This document shows positions 35,571-43,817 of a DNA stretch of 46,776 bases, piece by piece. The DNA is taken from assembly GCA_031277685.1 (NCBI GenBank), contig JAITLV010000019.1, forward strand, positions 1 to 46,776, given 5' to 3'. The stretch is from Sphingobacterium sp. GTDB taxonomy: Bacteria; Bacteroidota; Bacteroidia; Sphingobacteriales; Sphingobacteriaceae. Within the stretch, counting starts at the first letter, position 1, and each line of letters starts with the position of its first letter. Below the pieces are notes generated by a model that worked only from the letters and a program-made list of their open reading frames with translations, did not search any database and was not told the origin of the DNA. Made by a program: the position numbers and the translations under genes.

Positions 35571-36653
35571 TTATTCTTGATGAAAACTGGCTCTAAGCTT
35601 ATGTTTTTTGGTTAAGTACCCGACCAAATAGTCCCGAAGATCTTTCGGCAGCGCCTTAAGCGTGGATTTTAGTCTTTTGACAGGCTTGCAATCCTTTCCT
35701 TCGCCACAATAAAAATCCAAATGAAAGACATAATGCTTATTTTCAAAAAACACCATATACGATACTTTCATGTCATAGCTCTCATATCCCCCACAATAAT
35801 AGAAAGGAATTATCGCAGCACTCTGTCCAGAGAGATCCTGAAGATGTATTTCCTCTTTTACGAATTTGATTAGTGACATTTGGGGATAGGGATACCTATA
35901 AGAACTTGATATCGAACCCTTTTCATTTTTCAACAGGGCATCTATCTGCGTCAATGGACCATCAAATTTAGTGGATGCCTCATCACAAGGATTTGTGACT
36001 TTTATATGTAAAATATTATTACCATATTTATCCTGATAAGTTAATTTCGTTACAATAGTATCAAAATATTGTACTTCCAAGCAGTTCTCAGAGCGGTAAA
36101 TTTCCCTCTTGTATTGATAGCTCGTTGTCTCGTCCTTGCCCGCCAAAAACAAAAATACCCATCCCCATCTATTTTGAAGCCTATCTAAATGCAATTGTTT
36201 ATCTTGATCAAGCCATAACTGGAATTGGTTATTTTCTATACGACCATATATCAGGGGTATCGGTAGAATCGTGCGCTTGTGGTTTGATATGAAGTGATTG
36301 TCCCTGAATTTTCCTTTCAGGATGATGCTCTTATTTTCAGTACTATCCTTCAACCACCTTACGCGGATCTGATTCTTTCCTACAGCTTTGAGCTCGATCT
36401 TGGCTTCCATGAAATCAGTCGTCTCAACTTTATCTTGCAGCATAAGCTGGCTCCACAGTGAACAAAATTGAAGATCCTCTTTCCCACTTGCCACATTATT
36501 ATAAATTCCGTCGAAGGCCTGTAGTTCAGAAATATCTTGTGTATTATCTTGGTCGCTTTGCTTTAGTGATGCACAACCAGTACATACAAAAAGAAGCAGT
36601 ATTAAATACATGGCTGCAACATAAGTTATGGTTGCACACGATTTATTAGCCAT
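35571..36653 (-). CDS. Predicted lipoprotein of unknown function
   Basis: The protein of 360 residues, from the Met at 36653, has an N-terminal hydrophobic segment ending in FVCTGCASL, a probable lipobox with acylated cysteine, so it is likely anchored in the outer membrane. The mature part is beta-rich, with LQAFDGIYNNVASG, IRVRWLKDS and RWGWVFLFLAGKDE, and several cysteines late in the chain (YYCGGYESY, YCGEGKDCK). No family was recognised. Upstream starts (36692) and a later one (36611) are possible. Confidence 0.65.
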   Translation of the reverse strand: MANKSCATITYVAAMYLILLLFVCTGCASLKQSDQDNTQDISELQAFDGIYNNVASGKEDLQFCSLWSQLMLQDKVETTDFMEAKIELKAVGKNQIRVRWLKDSTENKSIILKGKFRDNHFISNHKRTILPIPLIYGRIENNQFQLWLDQDKQLHLDRLQNRWGWVFLFLAGKDETTSYQYKREIYRSENCLEVQYFDTIVTKLTYQDKYGNNILHIKVTNPCDEASTKFDGPLTQIDALLKNEKGSISSSYRYPYPQMSLIKFVKEEIHLQDLSGQSAAIIPFYYCGGYESYDMKVSYMVFFENKHYVFHLDFYCGEGKDCKPVKRLKSTLKALPKDLRDYLVGYLTKKHKLRASFHQE

Positions 36654-36893
36654 TGTCATCGGTATAATAAGTTCGCTTGCCTGGATTGCCATGTGTATAG
36701 GTTATATAAATACGTATAATAATGATTGCAATAGAGCAAAATATATTCCAATATATGGTTATTTTCGAAACTTTCATTTGGTATAGTAATATTCCGTTGC
36801 TACGCTATTTGTTCCTTAAATTGTATGGAACAAAACTATCGCTTTCTATTGAAATTATCCAAATATATACCAATACCTCCCAATGTACTTATA
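36654..36893. other. Intergenic AT-rich stretch
   Basis: Between the lipoprotein gene and the remnant after the FMO gene no credible gene is seen. This stretch and the remnant together make up the gap of about 390 bases. Confidence 0.5.
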
Positions 36894-37043
36894 TCATTTA
36901 TTATTTGCTATCCATGACTTTATATTCGTAGAAGAATTCATCCTTCCCATAAATTTCCTGCCCTGCTTTCCAATGGTAGGATTATCCTCTAAACACAGAG
37001 AAACCACTTGGATCATATCGCAAGCGGCTTCTACATTTTTGTG
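36894..37043 (-). pseudogene. Protein-like in-frame tail beyond FMO stop codon
   Basis: In the reading frame of the flavoprotein, past its TAG at 37044-37046, the frame stays open for 49 codons and reads NVEAACDMIQVVSLCLEDNP and GKQGRKF before a TGA at 36894-36896. A second frame in the same stretch gives YHWKAGQEIYGKDEFFYEYK followed by a natural-looking stop. Both look more like coding than random AT-rich DNA, so this is probably the remains of a separate small gene with a frameshift. No family was recognised. Confidence 0.35.
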
Positions 37044-38360
37044 CTACTGAGATTTTAGCTCCTTACCATCAGACACTTTTGTAAGTTCTTTTTTAATTTC
37101 ATTAAATATTCGTTCTGAATCCTCTTTTACTCCAAATATAATTCCTGATTTTCTCATCGTCAACCAAGGGAAACCTAAATAATAAAACCGATCTATGGGT
37201 GCTTTACCGTTTAGGTGAATTGGCTGTTGTTTTTCATCAAGTAATTCAGAGATTTTAATATACGTGAAGTTTCCATGATATCCTATTGCCCATATTATTG
37301 TATCTATCTGGTCGTACTCAAGTTGCAATATACCACTATCTGCTTGATATTGCGAATCTGGAATATCTGCTAAATCAATATCCTGATCGAGAGGCGCTGC
37401 GATTCGATGAGCTTGAATATAACCATCTACCTCCCGTTTCATCATATCTGAATGTTTATCTGCAGTATATATATGCTGTTTTACAGTATCCGTAAAATAG
37501 ATCTTTCTATCATCCACAATTTGTAACATTCCAAGATGCTTAACACCTGCTTGACTTAAGCTTTGTAGACTGACTGTATGGCCATATCTTCCCACCCCCG
37601 AAACCTGAGGCTGTACGGATTTCATTAATGAACGATCGGTTAACTGGTCAGTTCTCTGGTTCATCAATCCGGAGAGATATAGCCATTCCATCATGTCTTT
37701 CCCTCTGTATCTTCTAGGAGAACGTGCCACTGGACTTGTTGCAAGGTAGATATTTCCCTTCTGCGAAAACTCCCTTTGAATCAACTCTTCCGCCAACTGC
37801 ACGCCCGATTGTCCACTTCCTACGATTAAAACATTTCCTTCAACCTGTGCTGGGTTACGATACTCAGCTACATTCATCTGTTTTATGTGTTTAGGAATAC
37901 TCGCTGCAATGCCTGGATTACCATATTCACTCATAGCACCTGAAGCAACCACAACTTGATTGACAATCACTACAGTATGTTCATCACCATAGCTAAACCA
38001 TACCTCATACTTTTTGTTGTCTTTATATCTAAGAATCCTCTCAACATTATGATTTTCAAAGATAGGAAGGGCGTATCTCAAAGCATAGTTTTGGAGCTTT
38101 TCAACATATTCATCTTTTGTCATAAATGCTTCTCTGTCTATGTTTTCGTCTAACACTTCCCCTGGTAGCAAGTTCATCCAATTGGGGGTATTCAAAGTGA
38201 ATGAATCCCATCTTTGATCTGACCATGACGAAGCTATTGTATTCCTTTCTAATACGATATGACTTATCCCTTCCCTTTTTAGATAGTAGCTGATGGCCAG
38301 CCCCGCTTGCCCTGCCCCGATAACTGCGACTTCCCGATATTGATATTCTTTACTGCTCAT
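37044..38360 (-). CDS. Flavin-containing monooxygenase-type NAD(P)/FAD oxidoreductase
   Basis: The 438-residue protein has two Rossmann motifs: VAVIGAGQAGLAISYYLKRE for FAD at about 8-27 and VLIVGSGQSGVQLAEELIQR for NADPH at about 172-191. It also has the middle motif WAIGYHGNFTYI near the C-terminus, as in CzcO/FMO-like proteins. The family oxygenates small nucleophiles or ketones with NADPH and O2; the substrate is unknown. It is divergent from an AraC regulator with a direct-repeat operator in between, so the regulator very likely controls it. Confidence 0.9.
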   Translation of the reverse strand: MSSKEYQYREVAVIGAGQAGLAISYYLKREGISHIVLERNTIASSWSDQRWDSFTLNTPNWMNLLPGEVLDENIDREAFMTKDEYVEKLQNYALRYALPIFENHNVERILRYKDNKKYEVWFSYGDEHTVVIVNQVVVASGAMSEYGNPGIAASIPKHIKQMNVAEYRNPAQVEGNVLIVGSGQSGVQLAEELIQREFSQKGNIYLATSPVARSPRRYRGKDMMEWLYLSGLMNQRTDQLTDRSLMKSVQPQVSGVGRYGHTVSLQSLSQAGVKHLGMLQIVDDRKIYFTDTVKQHIYTADKHSDMMKREVDGYIQAHRIAAPLDQDIDLADIPDSQYQADSGILQLEYDQIDTIIWAIGYHGNFTYIKISELLDEKQQPIHLNGKAPIDRFYYLGFPWLTMRKSGIIFGVKEDSERIFNEIKKELTKVSDGKELKSQ

Positions 38361-38414
38361 TATATTTTGTTTTTATATTTTTGTGTAAAAGTACTGTCGC
38401 ACACAAAAAAAAGT

Positions 38415-38453
38415 CAACGCGAAACGGACTTTGAACAACGCAATACGGACTTT
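38415..38453. promoter_or_regulatory. Two 18-bp direct repeats, 21-bp period, AraC-type operator
   Basis: CAACGCGAAACGGACTTT at 38415-38432 and CAACGCAATACGGACTTT at 38436-38453 differ at 2 of 18 bases and start 21 bases apart, two turns of the helix. Direct repeats of this size and spacing are the usual sites for AraC-family proteins. The second copy abuts the AraC start codon at 38454, which fits self-repression plus control of the divergent FMO gene. Confidence 0.75.
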
Positions 38454-39419
38454 ATGAATTCTCCACTGACGATATATAGGGATTTAAGTAGTATACCGCA
38501 TTCTTTTCTGAAAGAAGAAAATCGCATAATTTCTGCTGAACAAGGAAATGGCCACTTCAGATTTAAGGAAAGATCGTTAAAAAACATGCAGATAATAAAC
38601 TGTGACTACAATCTTGAACACCAACAGGATCTCCTAATCAATGTTCGTAATCATGCTTTAAAAATGCACTTTAGAATACAGGGAGAATCCTTATGTGTTT
38701 GTGACCAAGAAGGTTTGTTCAGTCTTCAAACTGGGCAACATAGTCTCATGTATCATCAAAATTGTGAAACAAAGGTAGAGATGAAACCAACGCCTAAAAA
38801 AGGAAAATTTATTGAAATCATGCTTTCCCAAGATCTCTTCGAGGGTTATTTCAGCGAGGGCAACGATTTTCAAAAGAATTTTTTGGACCAAACCTTAACG
38901 AAGTCTCACTTATGGACAGATCAAAGCCTTACTATAAATACGGAAATATACAGCATTTTAAGTGAATTAACTCATTCTCCTTATCATGGAAACTTACAGA
39001 AATTCTATATAGAAGCTAAGGTTACCGAATTGTTATTATTGCAGGTGGACGCATTTGAAAGAAAAAAAACTTATTATGCTGATTTAAAATTCACTGCGAA
39101 GGAGATTGAACAACTTCATTACGCAAAAGAACTCATGACCCAAAACTTTCAAAATCCACTCACTGTAAAGGAATTAAGTAGAACGATAGGTTTAAATACA
39201 AAGAAGCTTACACAAGGATTTAAATACTTATTCGGTCATACCATCTTTGGATTTATACAAGCATCTCGTATGCAGGAAGCAAAAAAACTTTTACTGGGAG
39301 ATAAGTTATACATAAACGAGGTAAGTGACTATTTAGGCTATAAAAACCCACAACATTTTACGGTCGCTTTCAAAAAATATTATGGTGTACTTCCAAGTAT
39401 TTTTAAAAAGTATGTATAA
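38454..39419 (+). CDS. AraC-family transcriptional regulator
   Basis: The protein of 321 residues is read from the ATG at 38454, which follows the direct repeats; a longer frame from 38307 would run back through the operator and into the divergent gene and was rejected. The C-terminal double helix-turn-helix covers about residues 225-318 (MTQNFQNPLTVKELSRTIGL, KKLTQGFKYLFGHTIFGFIQ, SDYLGYKNPQHFTVAFKKYY). The N-terminal ligand domain is not recognised (KMHFRIQGESLCVCDQEG). It probably controls the divergent flavoprotein. Confidence 0.93.
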   Translation: MNSPLTIYRDLSSIPHSFLKEENRIISAEQGNGHFRFKERSLKNMQIINCDYNLEHQQDLLINVRNHALKMHFRIQGESLCVCDQEGLFSLQTGQHSLMYHQNCETKVEMKPTPKKGKFIEIMLSQDLFEGYFSEGNDFQKNFLDQTLTKSHLWTDQSLTINTEIYSILSELTHSPYHGNLQKFYIEAKVTELLLLQVDAFERKKTYYADLKFTAKEIEQLHYAKELMTQNFQNPLTVKELSRTIGLNTKKLTQGFKYLFGHTIFGFIQASRMQEAKKLLLGDKLYINEVSDYLGYKNPQHFTVAFKKYYGVLPSIFKKYV

Positions 39420-39571
39420 AATAAATCAACGTGTACTAAACTTGAGTGTCTTCAATTAAATTCTATTCCGTTTCCAACTTTCAAGATTTTGTCTCATAAA
39501 AATGATAAATCCAATTGTCAACATTGATATTATTTTCAGATTCTACTGTTCACCTGTTTGTATGCTAGTGC

Positions 39572-40117
39572 TTATGAAAATTGCCAAAATCCAGGTACTA
39601 TCTGACCCGTAGTTTTATGTTTATAGAGGTATAAAGATCCGTAGGCAAAGACATACTCCGAAAAGTCCATATAACCTTCCTCTTCAATTTGGATAAAAAA
39701 GACAAATCCATCTTTTTCCAGCTGCTCATAATAAAATTTTTTAGGTTGAATTAACCGGGGTGATCCACCCACTTTTACAAAAAGAAAATTACCAACTTGG
39801 TTACTAGCATATTCGCTAATGGATTGTCTTCCTAATTGACAGAGACAAAAGTCACCGGTTTCTCCTTCCTCCGAATACGGATGCGCTAGTATATGAATTG
39901 CTACTGACGGATAAATGTTATGATCAATCAGCGTATCAAAATCGCCATGGATCAAGATAGAAATCATAGTCTCATTTTTTTCAGGATGGATTAAAGTCGC
40001 ATAAAATTTATACCTTTCTGGTATCATCTGTTCTATGGCCAAAGGTGGATTCCCTCCGATCCGGCCACGCAATATTTTGTTGTAAGGAACACATTGTGCA
40101 TATAACTCATCCATCAT
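39572..40117 (-). CDS. DUF1963/YwqG-like cytoplasmic protein, possible immunity protein
   Basis: The 181-residue protein contains blocks that recall DUF1963 (YwqG) proteins: GRIGGNPPLAIEQMIPERY, GGSPRLIQPKKFYYEQLEKD, GFVFFIQIEEEGYMDFSEY and VFAYGSLYLYKHKT. The proline-rich first block and the final GSLYLY pattern are family-like, but the match is by eye and weak. YwqG-type proteins occur as immunity proteins in toxin loci. The gene has no signal peptide and stands alone. Confidence 0.6.
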   Translation of the reverse strand: MMDELYAQCVPYNKILRGRIGGNPPLAIEQMIPERYKFYATLIHPEKNETMISILIHGDFDTLIDHNIYPSVAIHILAHPYSEEGETGDFCLCQLGRQSISEYASNQVGNFLFVKVGGSPRLIQPKKFYYEQLEKDGFVFFIQIEEEGYMDFSEYVFAYGSLYLYKHKTTGQIVPGFWQFS

Positions 40118-40195
40118 TTTAAGATTTAAATTAATCTAAACAACACACGACATCAAAAACAGTGTAAACAGCTGTGATAAATTGGGACCTTTCCT

Positions 40196-40390
40196 TCAAT
40201 TAAGATTTGCTTCGGTAATATCCTGCTCGATTAATCTCAAAGCTATTTCGAAGGCCTGTATTCTACGCACCATCAATGTATGTTGCGCAGAGTTCTCTTT
40301 TAACTTCAATATTGATTTTTGACATTTGTGTAAGATTGATTCAATAGACTTCTTCGCTTCTACCAATTCTTGAAAAGTAAACATAACCAT
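40196..40390 (-). CDS. Small helical protein, unknown function
   Basis: The 64-residue frame is almost entirely predicted helix with heptad-like spacing of Leu/Ile: FQELVEAKKSIESILHKC, QKSILKLKENSAQHTLMVRR and IQAFEIALRLIEQDI. The start may be the Met at 40390 or the second Met at 40384. It fits a short regulatory or dimerising protein. It could still be spurious, but the composition is protein-like and it does not overlap another gene. Confidence 0.5.
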   Translation of the reverse strand: MVMFTFQELVEAKKSIESILHKCQKSILKLKENSAQHTLMVRRIQAFEIALRLIEQDITEANLN

Positions 40391-40488
40391 GATTCTTAAT
40401 AAAGAGAACGAACTTTCTTTAATAACAAATATATAAACAAGGTTATCATTTTGTTGATATTTTTGTTAAAAAAAGAATCTTGTTTCAA

Positions 40489-40496
40489 TACATTTG
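40489..40496 (+). promoter_or_regulatory. Possible -7 box for lipoprotein gene
   Basis: TACATTTG matches TAnnTTTG and a TTTTG at 40461-40465 lies upstream, but the spacer is 23 bases, longer than the usual 19-21. The lipoprotein start codon follows 46 bases after the box. Confidence 0.35.
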
Positions 40497-40542
40497 GTGT
40501 AACATTTGTTAGTGTTCTTGATATTTTAGATTAAAAATTATC

Positions 40543-41088
40543 ATGAATTTTTTTGTATTTTCCATAGTTGGTATTTCCTTAATCTTCACCTCCTGTACGA
40601 ACAAATCGGAATCTGCAGATCGTGAAATAGTAGAAAAAGTAAACAAACTGTATAAAATATATGGTGAGTCCAATGAAGCAATTTACGCACAACCCATTCA
40701 AGAAGATTTGTTTTCACCTAATCTCGAAGCAACATTAACAAAGGTTATTGCAATTTCAAAAGATGATATTGAAAAAGTAAAAAAAAGTGATCATCCTGAT
40801 GAAAAACCTCTGATACTCGAAGGTGCAATTTTTTCAAGTTTATATGAAGGATATTCTTCCTATAAAATAAGTTCGGTCACCAGAGCTAAAAACACCGTGA
40901 ATGTTTCCGTCAACTTTGAAAATGATAAGGCCACCCACAACATGAAGTGGACTGATACAGTTAATTTTATTAATATCGAAAACCAATGGCGTATCGATAA
41001 TATCATCTTTGATAAAGCGATGGGTACTTCGAAAAACCTAAAAAACAGCCTCAAAACATTCATTTCATATGGGGAACAAAATAAATAA
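40543..41088 (+). CDS. DUF3828-like lipoprotein
   Basis: The 181-residue protein has a lipoprotein signal (VGISLIFTSC, acylated Cys18) and a mature domain resembling DUF3828: VEKVNKLYKIYGESNEAIYA, followed by SSVTRAKNTVNVSVNFEN and WRIDNIIFDK. Such domains share the SnoaL/NTF2-like fold and occur in small envelope lipoproteins of unknown function. The stop codon lies inside an AAAT tandem repeat. Confidence 0.7.
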   Translation: MNFFVFSIVGISLIFTSCTNKSESADREIVEKVNKLYKIYGESNEAIYAQPIQEDLFSPNLEATLTKVIAISKDDIEKVKKSDHPDEKPLILEGAIFSSLYEGYSSYKISSVTRAKNTVNVSVNFENDKATHNMKWTDTVNFINIENQWRIDNIIFDKAMGTSKNLKNSLKTFISYGEQNK

Positions 41089-41101
41089 ATAAATAAATAA
41101 A
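41079..41101. repeat. AAAT microsatellite containing the lipoprotein stop codon
   Basis: Five AAAT units plus AAA run from 41079 to 41101. A TAA occurs every four bases, so all three plus-strand frames are closed within it; the lipoprotein stop is at 41086-41088. Change in repeat number could not lengthen the protein. Confidence 0.9.
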
Positions 41102-41112
41102 GATCTGCTTCT

Positions 41113-41147
41113 TGGCGATCAATCAGCTTATCTCTATATGATCGCCA
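41113..41147. terminator. Inverted repeat between convergent genes
   Basis: TGGCGATCA at 41113-41121 and TGATCGCCA at 41139-41147 are perfect 9-base arms with a 17-base loop, between the ends of two convergent genes. There is no T-run, so it is a possible bidirectional terminator or 3' stem. Confidence 0.45.
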
Positions 41148-41155
41148 GCATCTGG

Positions 41156-41422
41156 TTAATCCTCATCCAAATAAATCTCGTGGACGACAAAACGAACATT
41201 TTTACTAAACACCAACATATCATCTACATCATCTGAATCAATAGCATAAAGTGTATCTATTTCTCCCCCATCTAAAAGCTCTGAATCTGGTATCAATTCA
41301 TAAAAAGTAATGTCATCAATTGTTGATAACTCCTCTACTTTAATATAAGATACATTTTGACTCTTCCAAATAGTTAAAATCTCCTTGGAAAATAACCGGT
41401 AAGTATTTGCTTGTAATGACAT
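41156..41422 (-). CDS. Small acidic protein, unknown function
   Basis: The 88-residue protein is rich in Asp and Glu, especially in the second half (DGGEIDTLYAIDSDDVDDML) and at the C-terminus (HEIYLDED). No family was recognised. Small acidic cytoplasmic proteins of this kind are common as immunity proteins or nucleic-acid mimics, but nothing here proves that role. It is convergent with the DUF3828-like gene. Confidence 0.55.
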   Translation of the reverse strand: MSLQANTYRLFSKEILTIWKSQNVSYIKVEELSTIDDITFYELIPDSELLDGGEIDTLYAIDSDDVDDMLVFSKNVRFVVHEIYLDED

Positions 41423-41499
41423 AGGTGCAAATTAACAAAAAATACATTCATTATACTTCTACAAATAGCGTATATTAATTTCTTATTTAATTCGTATTC

Positions 41500-42471
41500 C
41501 TATTCGATCGTGTACGTCATTGTGTACTGCTTTGGGTTTACACCTATATGCGCTTTAAAGACCTTTGAAAAATGGCTTAAGTTGGTAAAACCCATCGCAT
41601 ACCCTACTTCTGAAACGGAATATTTCTTCTTTTGAAGTAGATTAGCAGCTTTCCTTATCCTGAATTCCTGATAATAGCTAAATATACTGTTACCGAAAAT
41701 TTGTCGGAATAATCGCTTCAGTTTTGTAGCACTCATTCCAAATGTAACCACCAACTTGCTAATGGCAGGGGGAGTTTCCAGATGTTCAAGAATCTGATCC
41801 CTTACTCTATACAGGATTTCTATATCACGATTATTCAATGCATAGATATGCTTCTCGTCTCTTTTCTCCAATTCAATCAACAATCGACAAATCATTTCCT
41901 CTGTCTTAATCCGCATGAAAAACAGCTCGAAAGTTTCACCAACAGATTCAGATAAGATCTCATCGACTACCTTTTGCAAAGCTGGGTAAATAATCTGTTC
42001 AAAAAGATAGGGTTGTGTATTCTGCAAAAGACTTTGTAAAATCGGTGACAACCCTGCGGTATTAAACAATCCGCTCAGATACTCAGCATCCACTTCAATA
42101 TTAATAGTAGAAGTATTGGAATGAATAGAAATAATTCCATCAGTATTAATGCGGCTGGTTGCAATTAAAACAGAAGGCATTTCTTTGGAATACTTTCCTG
42201 ATAAATATCCTCCTCGCTTATTGAAAATGTTTTGAAATTTAAAAAATATCATCTTTTTGGGATCATCCCGTTCTGGGTTTTCTAGCGAAATATCCTCATT
42301 TAGCTCGTAGTTACTAATCAACATTCTAATATGTGCATTAAAGACAAACCCGATACAATATCCGTGTCCGAATCCTGCCGGAATTTCTAATTTTCTATTC
42401 TTTATTTCCGCGCCCAGATAGTTAGCGAGCTTCTGGAGAATCAAAGGTATAGTGTGATCATCTTTTCTCAT
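41500..42471 (-). CDS. AraC-family transcriptional regulator
   Basis: The 323-residue protein has a C-terminal double helix-turn-helix at about 225-320 (PPAISKLVVTFGMSATKLKR, LFRQIFGNSIFSYYQEFR, YAMGFTNLSHFSKVFKAHIG). The N-terminal 220 residues are an unrecognised sensor part. The second helix-turn-helix carries the usual N-L-S-H-F-S-K-V-F block. It is divergent from the Tet(X)-like gene across 94 bases and is the obvious candidate for its regulator, though no direct repeats were found there. Confidence 0.93.
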   Translation of the reverse strand: MRKDDHTIPLILQKLANYLGAEIKNRKLEIPAGFGHGYCIGFVFNAHIRMLISNYELNEDISLENPERDDPKKMIFFKFQNIFNKRGGYLSGKYSKEMPSVLIATSRINTDGIISIHSNTSTINIEVDAEYLSGLFNTAGLSPILQSLLQNTQPYLFEQIIYPALQKVVDEILSESVGETFELFFMRIKTEEMICRLLIELEKRDEKHIYALNNRDIEILYRVRDQILEHLETPPAISKLVVTFGMSATKLKRLFRQIFGNSIFSYYQEFRIRKAANLLQKKKYSVSEVGYAMGFTNLSHFSKVFKAHIGVNPKQYTMTYTIE

Positions 42472-42565
42472 AAAAGTCTTTAATAGCTATTTTTTAATCC
42501 AATGTAACTATTTCATTTCTAAAATTACATTCAAATTTGTGTCAATATTAAAAAAAACATAAAAA

Positions 42566-43699
42566 ATGACGCTACTTAAAAACAAAAAAACAGCTATCAT
42601 AGGTGCTGGTCCAGCCGGTCTCACACTAGCTAGACTACTCCAACAAACCGGGGCCGATGTCTCTGTGTATGAAAGAGATAAAAACTCTCAAACTAGAATT
42701 CAGGGTGGCACACTTGACCTGCATAAAGGTTCCGGTCAAGAAGCATTAAAAAAAGCTGGGCTATTAGAAAAGTACTATTTGATGGCCTTACCAATGGGTA
42801 TTATTATGACAGATGAGAAGGGATCTCCTTTATTTACAAAACAAACTACTTCCGAAAATCGCTACGACAATCCTGAAATCAATAGAAATATCTTGCGAAC
42901 AATGTTACTGGAGAGTTTGAGCTGCGATACCGTAGTTTGGGATAGGAAATGTTCAGGGCTTGAAGTCTCTGATCAGCAATGGATCATTCATTTCGAAAAC
43001 GGAACGCAAGAAATTGCAGATCTTATAATCGTGGCCAATGGTGGAATGTCCTCCATAAGATCATATGTAACAGACACACAGGTAGAGGAGACCGGAACAA
43101 TGATCATTCAGGGAGATATTCCTAATCCAAAATTCAGTGTCCCTAAATTTTATCAGTACTGTGATAAACATAGGCTAATGGCCGCTCACCAAGGTAATTC
43201 ACTGGTAGTCAACCCAAACAACAATGGAACACTGAGCTATGGCGTGATTTTTGAAAGACCACAAATATGGCAAAATCCTAGAGTATCAGATGCTCAAGAT
43301 GTAAACTTTATACGTGCAGTTCTTTTAGAAAGATTTTTTGATTGGGACGATCAATTCAAGGAACTATTTAATTCTACATTATCCTTTCACTGCCTCCCAA
43401 CAAGAAAACTTCCATTGGATCCGCCCTGGAAGAATAATCGTCCCTTACCTATAACACTTATTGGTGATGCCGCCCATCTGATGCCACCATTTGCCGGTCA
43501 GGGTGTTAATACGGGTCTATTAGATGCATTAATCCTATCCGAAAAACTTATGCATGACACCTACGATTCGTTGGATACTGCATTTAAAGCCTATGAAGCA
43601 GAAATGTTTATCTACGCACAAGAAGCACAACAAGCCTCAAGTAAAAATGAAATTGAAATGCGTCAACTTGACTTCTCTTTTAAACAATTTATTCAATAA
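42566..43699 (+). CDS. Tet(X)-like FAD-dependent monooxygenase
   Basis: The 377-residue protein follows the Tet(X) sequence as I recall it almost block by block: MTLLKNKK and IIGAGPAGLTLARLLQQTG at the start, RIQGGTLDLHKGSGQEALKK, NRYDNPEINRNILR, RLMAAHQGN, LPITLIGDAAHLMPPFAGQG at about 294-313, and LDFSFKQFI at the end. Tet(X) enzymes hydroxylate tetracyclines using NADPH, FAD and O2. The FAD motif GxGxxG is at 13-18. Around the known substrate pocket, NNNGTLSYGVIF has Ser-Tyr where I recall His-Phe in Tet(X), so activity on tetracyclines is uncertain. It is divergent from an AraC gene. Confidence 0.9.
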   Translation: MTLLKNKKTAIIGAGPAGLTLARLLQQTGADVSVYERDKNSQTRIQGGTLDLHKGSGQEALKKAGLLEKYYLMALPMGIIMTDEKGSPLFTKQTTSENRYDNPEINRNILRTMLLESLSCDTVVWDRKCSGLEVSDQQWIIHFENGTQEIADLIIVANGGMSSIRSYVTDTQVEETGTMIIQGDIPNPKFSVPKFYQYCDKHRLMAAHQGNSLVVNPNNNGTLSYGVIFERPQIWQNPRVSDAQDVNFIRAVLLERFFDWDDQFKELFNSTLSFHCLPTRKLPLDPPWKNNRPLPITLIGDAAHLMPPFAGQGVNTGLLDALILSEKLMHDTYDSLDTAFKAYEAEMFIYAQEAQQASSKNEIEMRQLDFSFKQFIQ

Positions 43700-43817
43700 G
43701 AAATGACAAAACTGAAAATTGATAAGGCATACTATCTATCATTCTTTTGACCGATAGTCGAAACCTGTTTTACCCACTATCTGGAACGATTTTAGGGAAA
43801 TTTTAGTCTAATTGAGA

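Noticed and set aside
36722..36931. Plus-strand 69-codon frame between lipoprotein and FMO genes
   Set aside because: Hydrophobic and AT-driven composition with no family match; overlaps protein-like sequence on the other strand.
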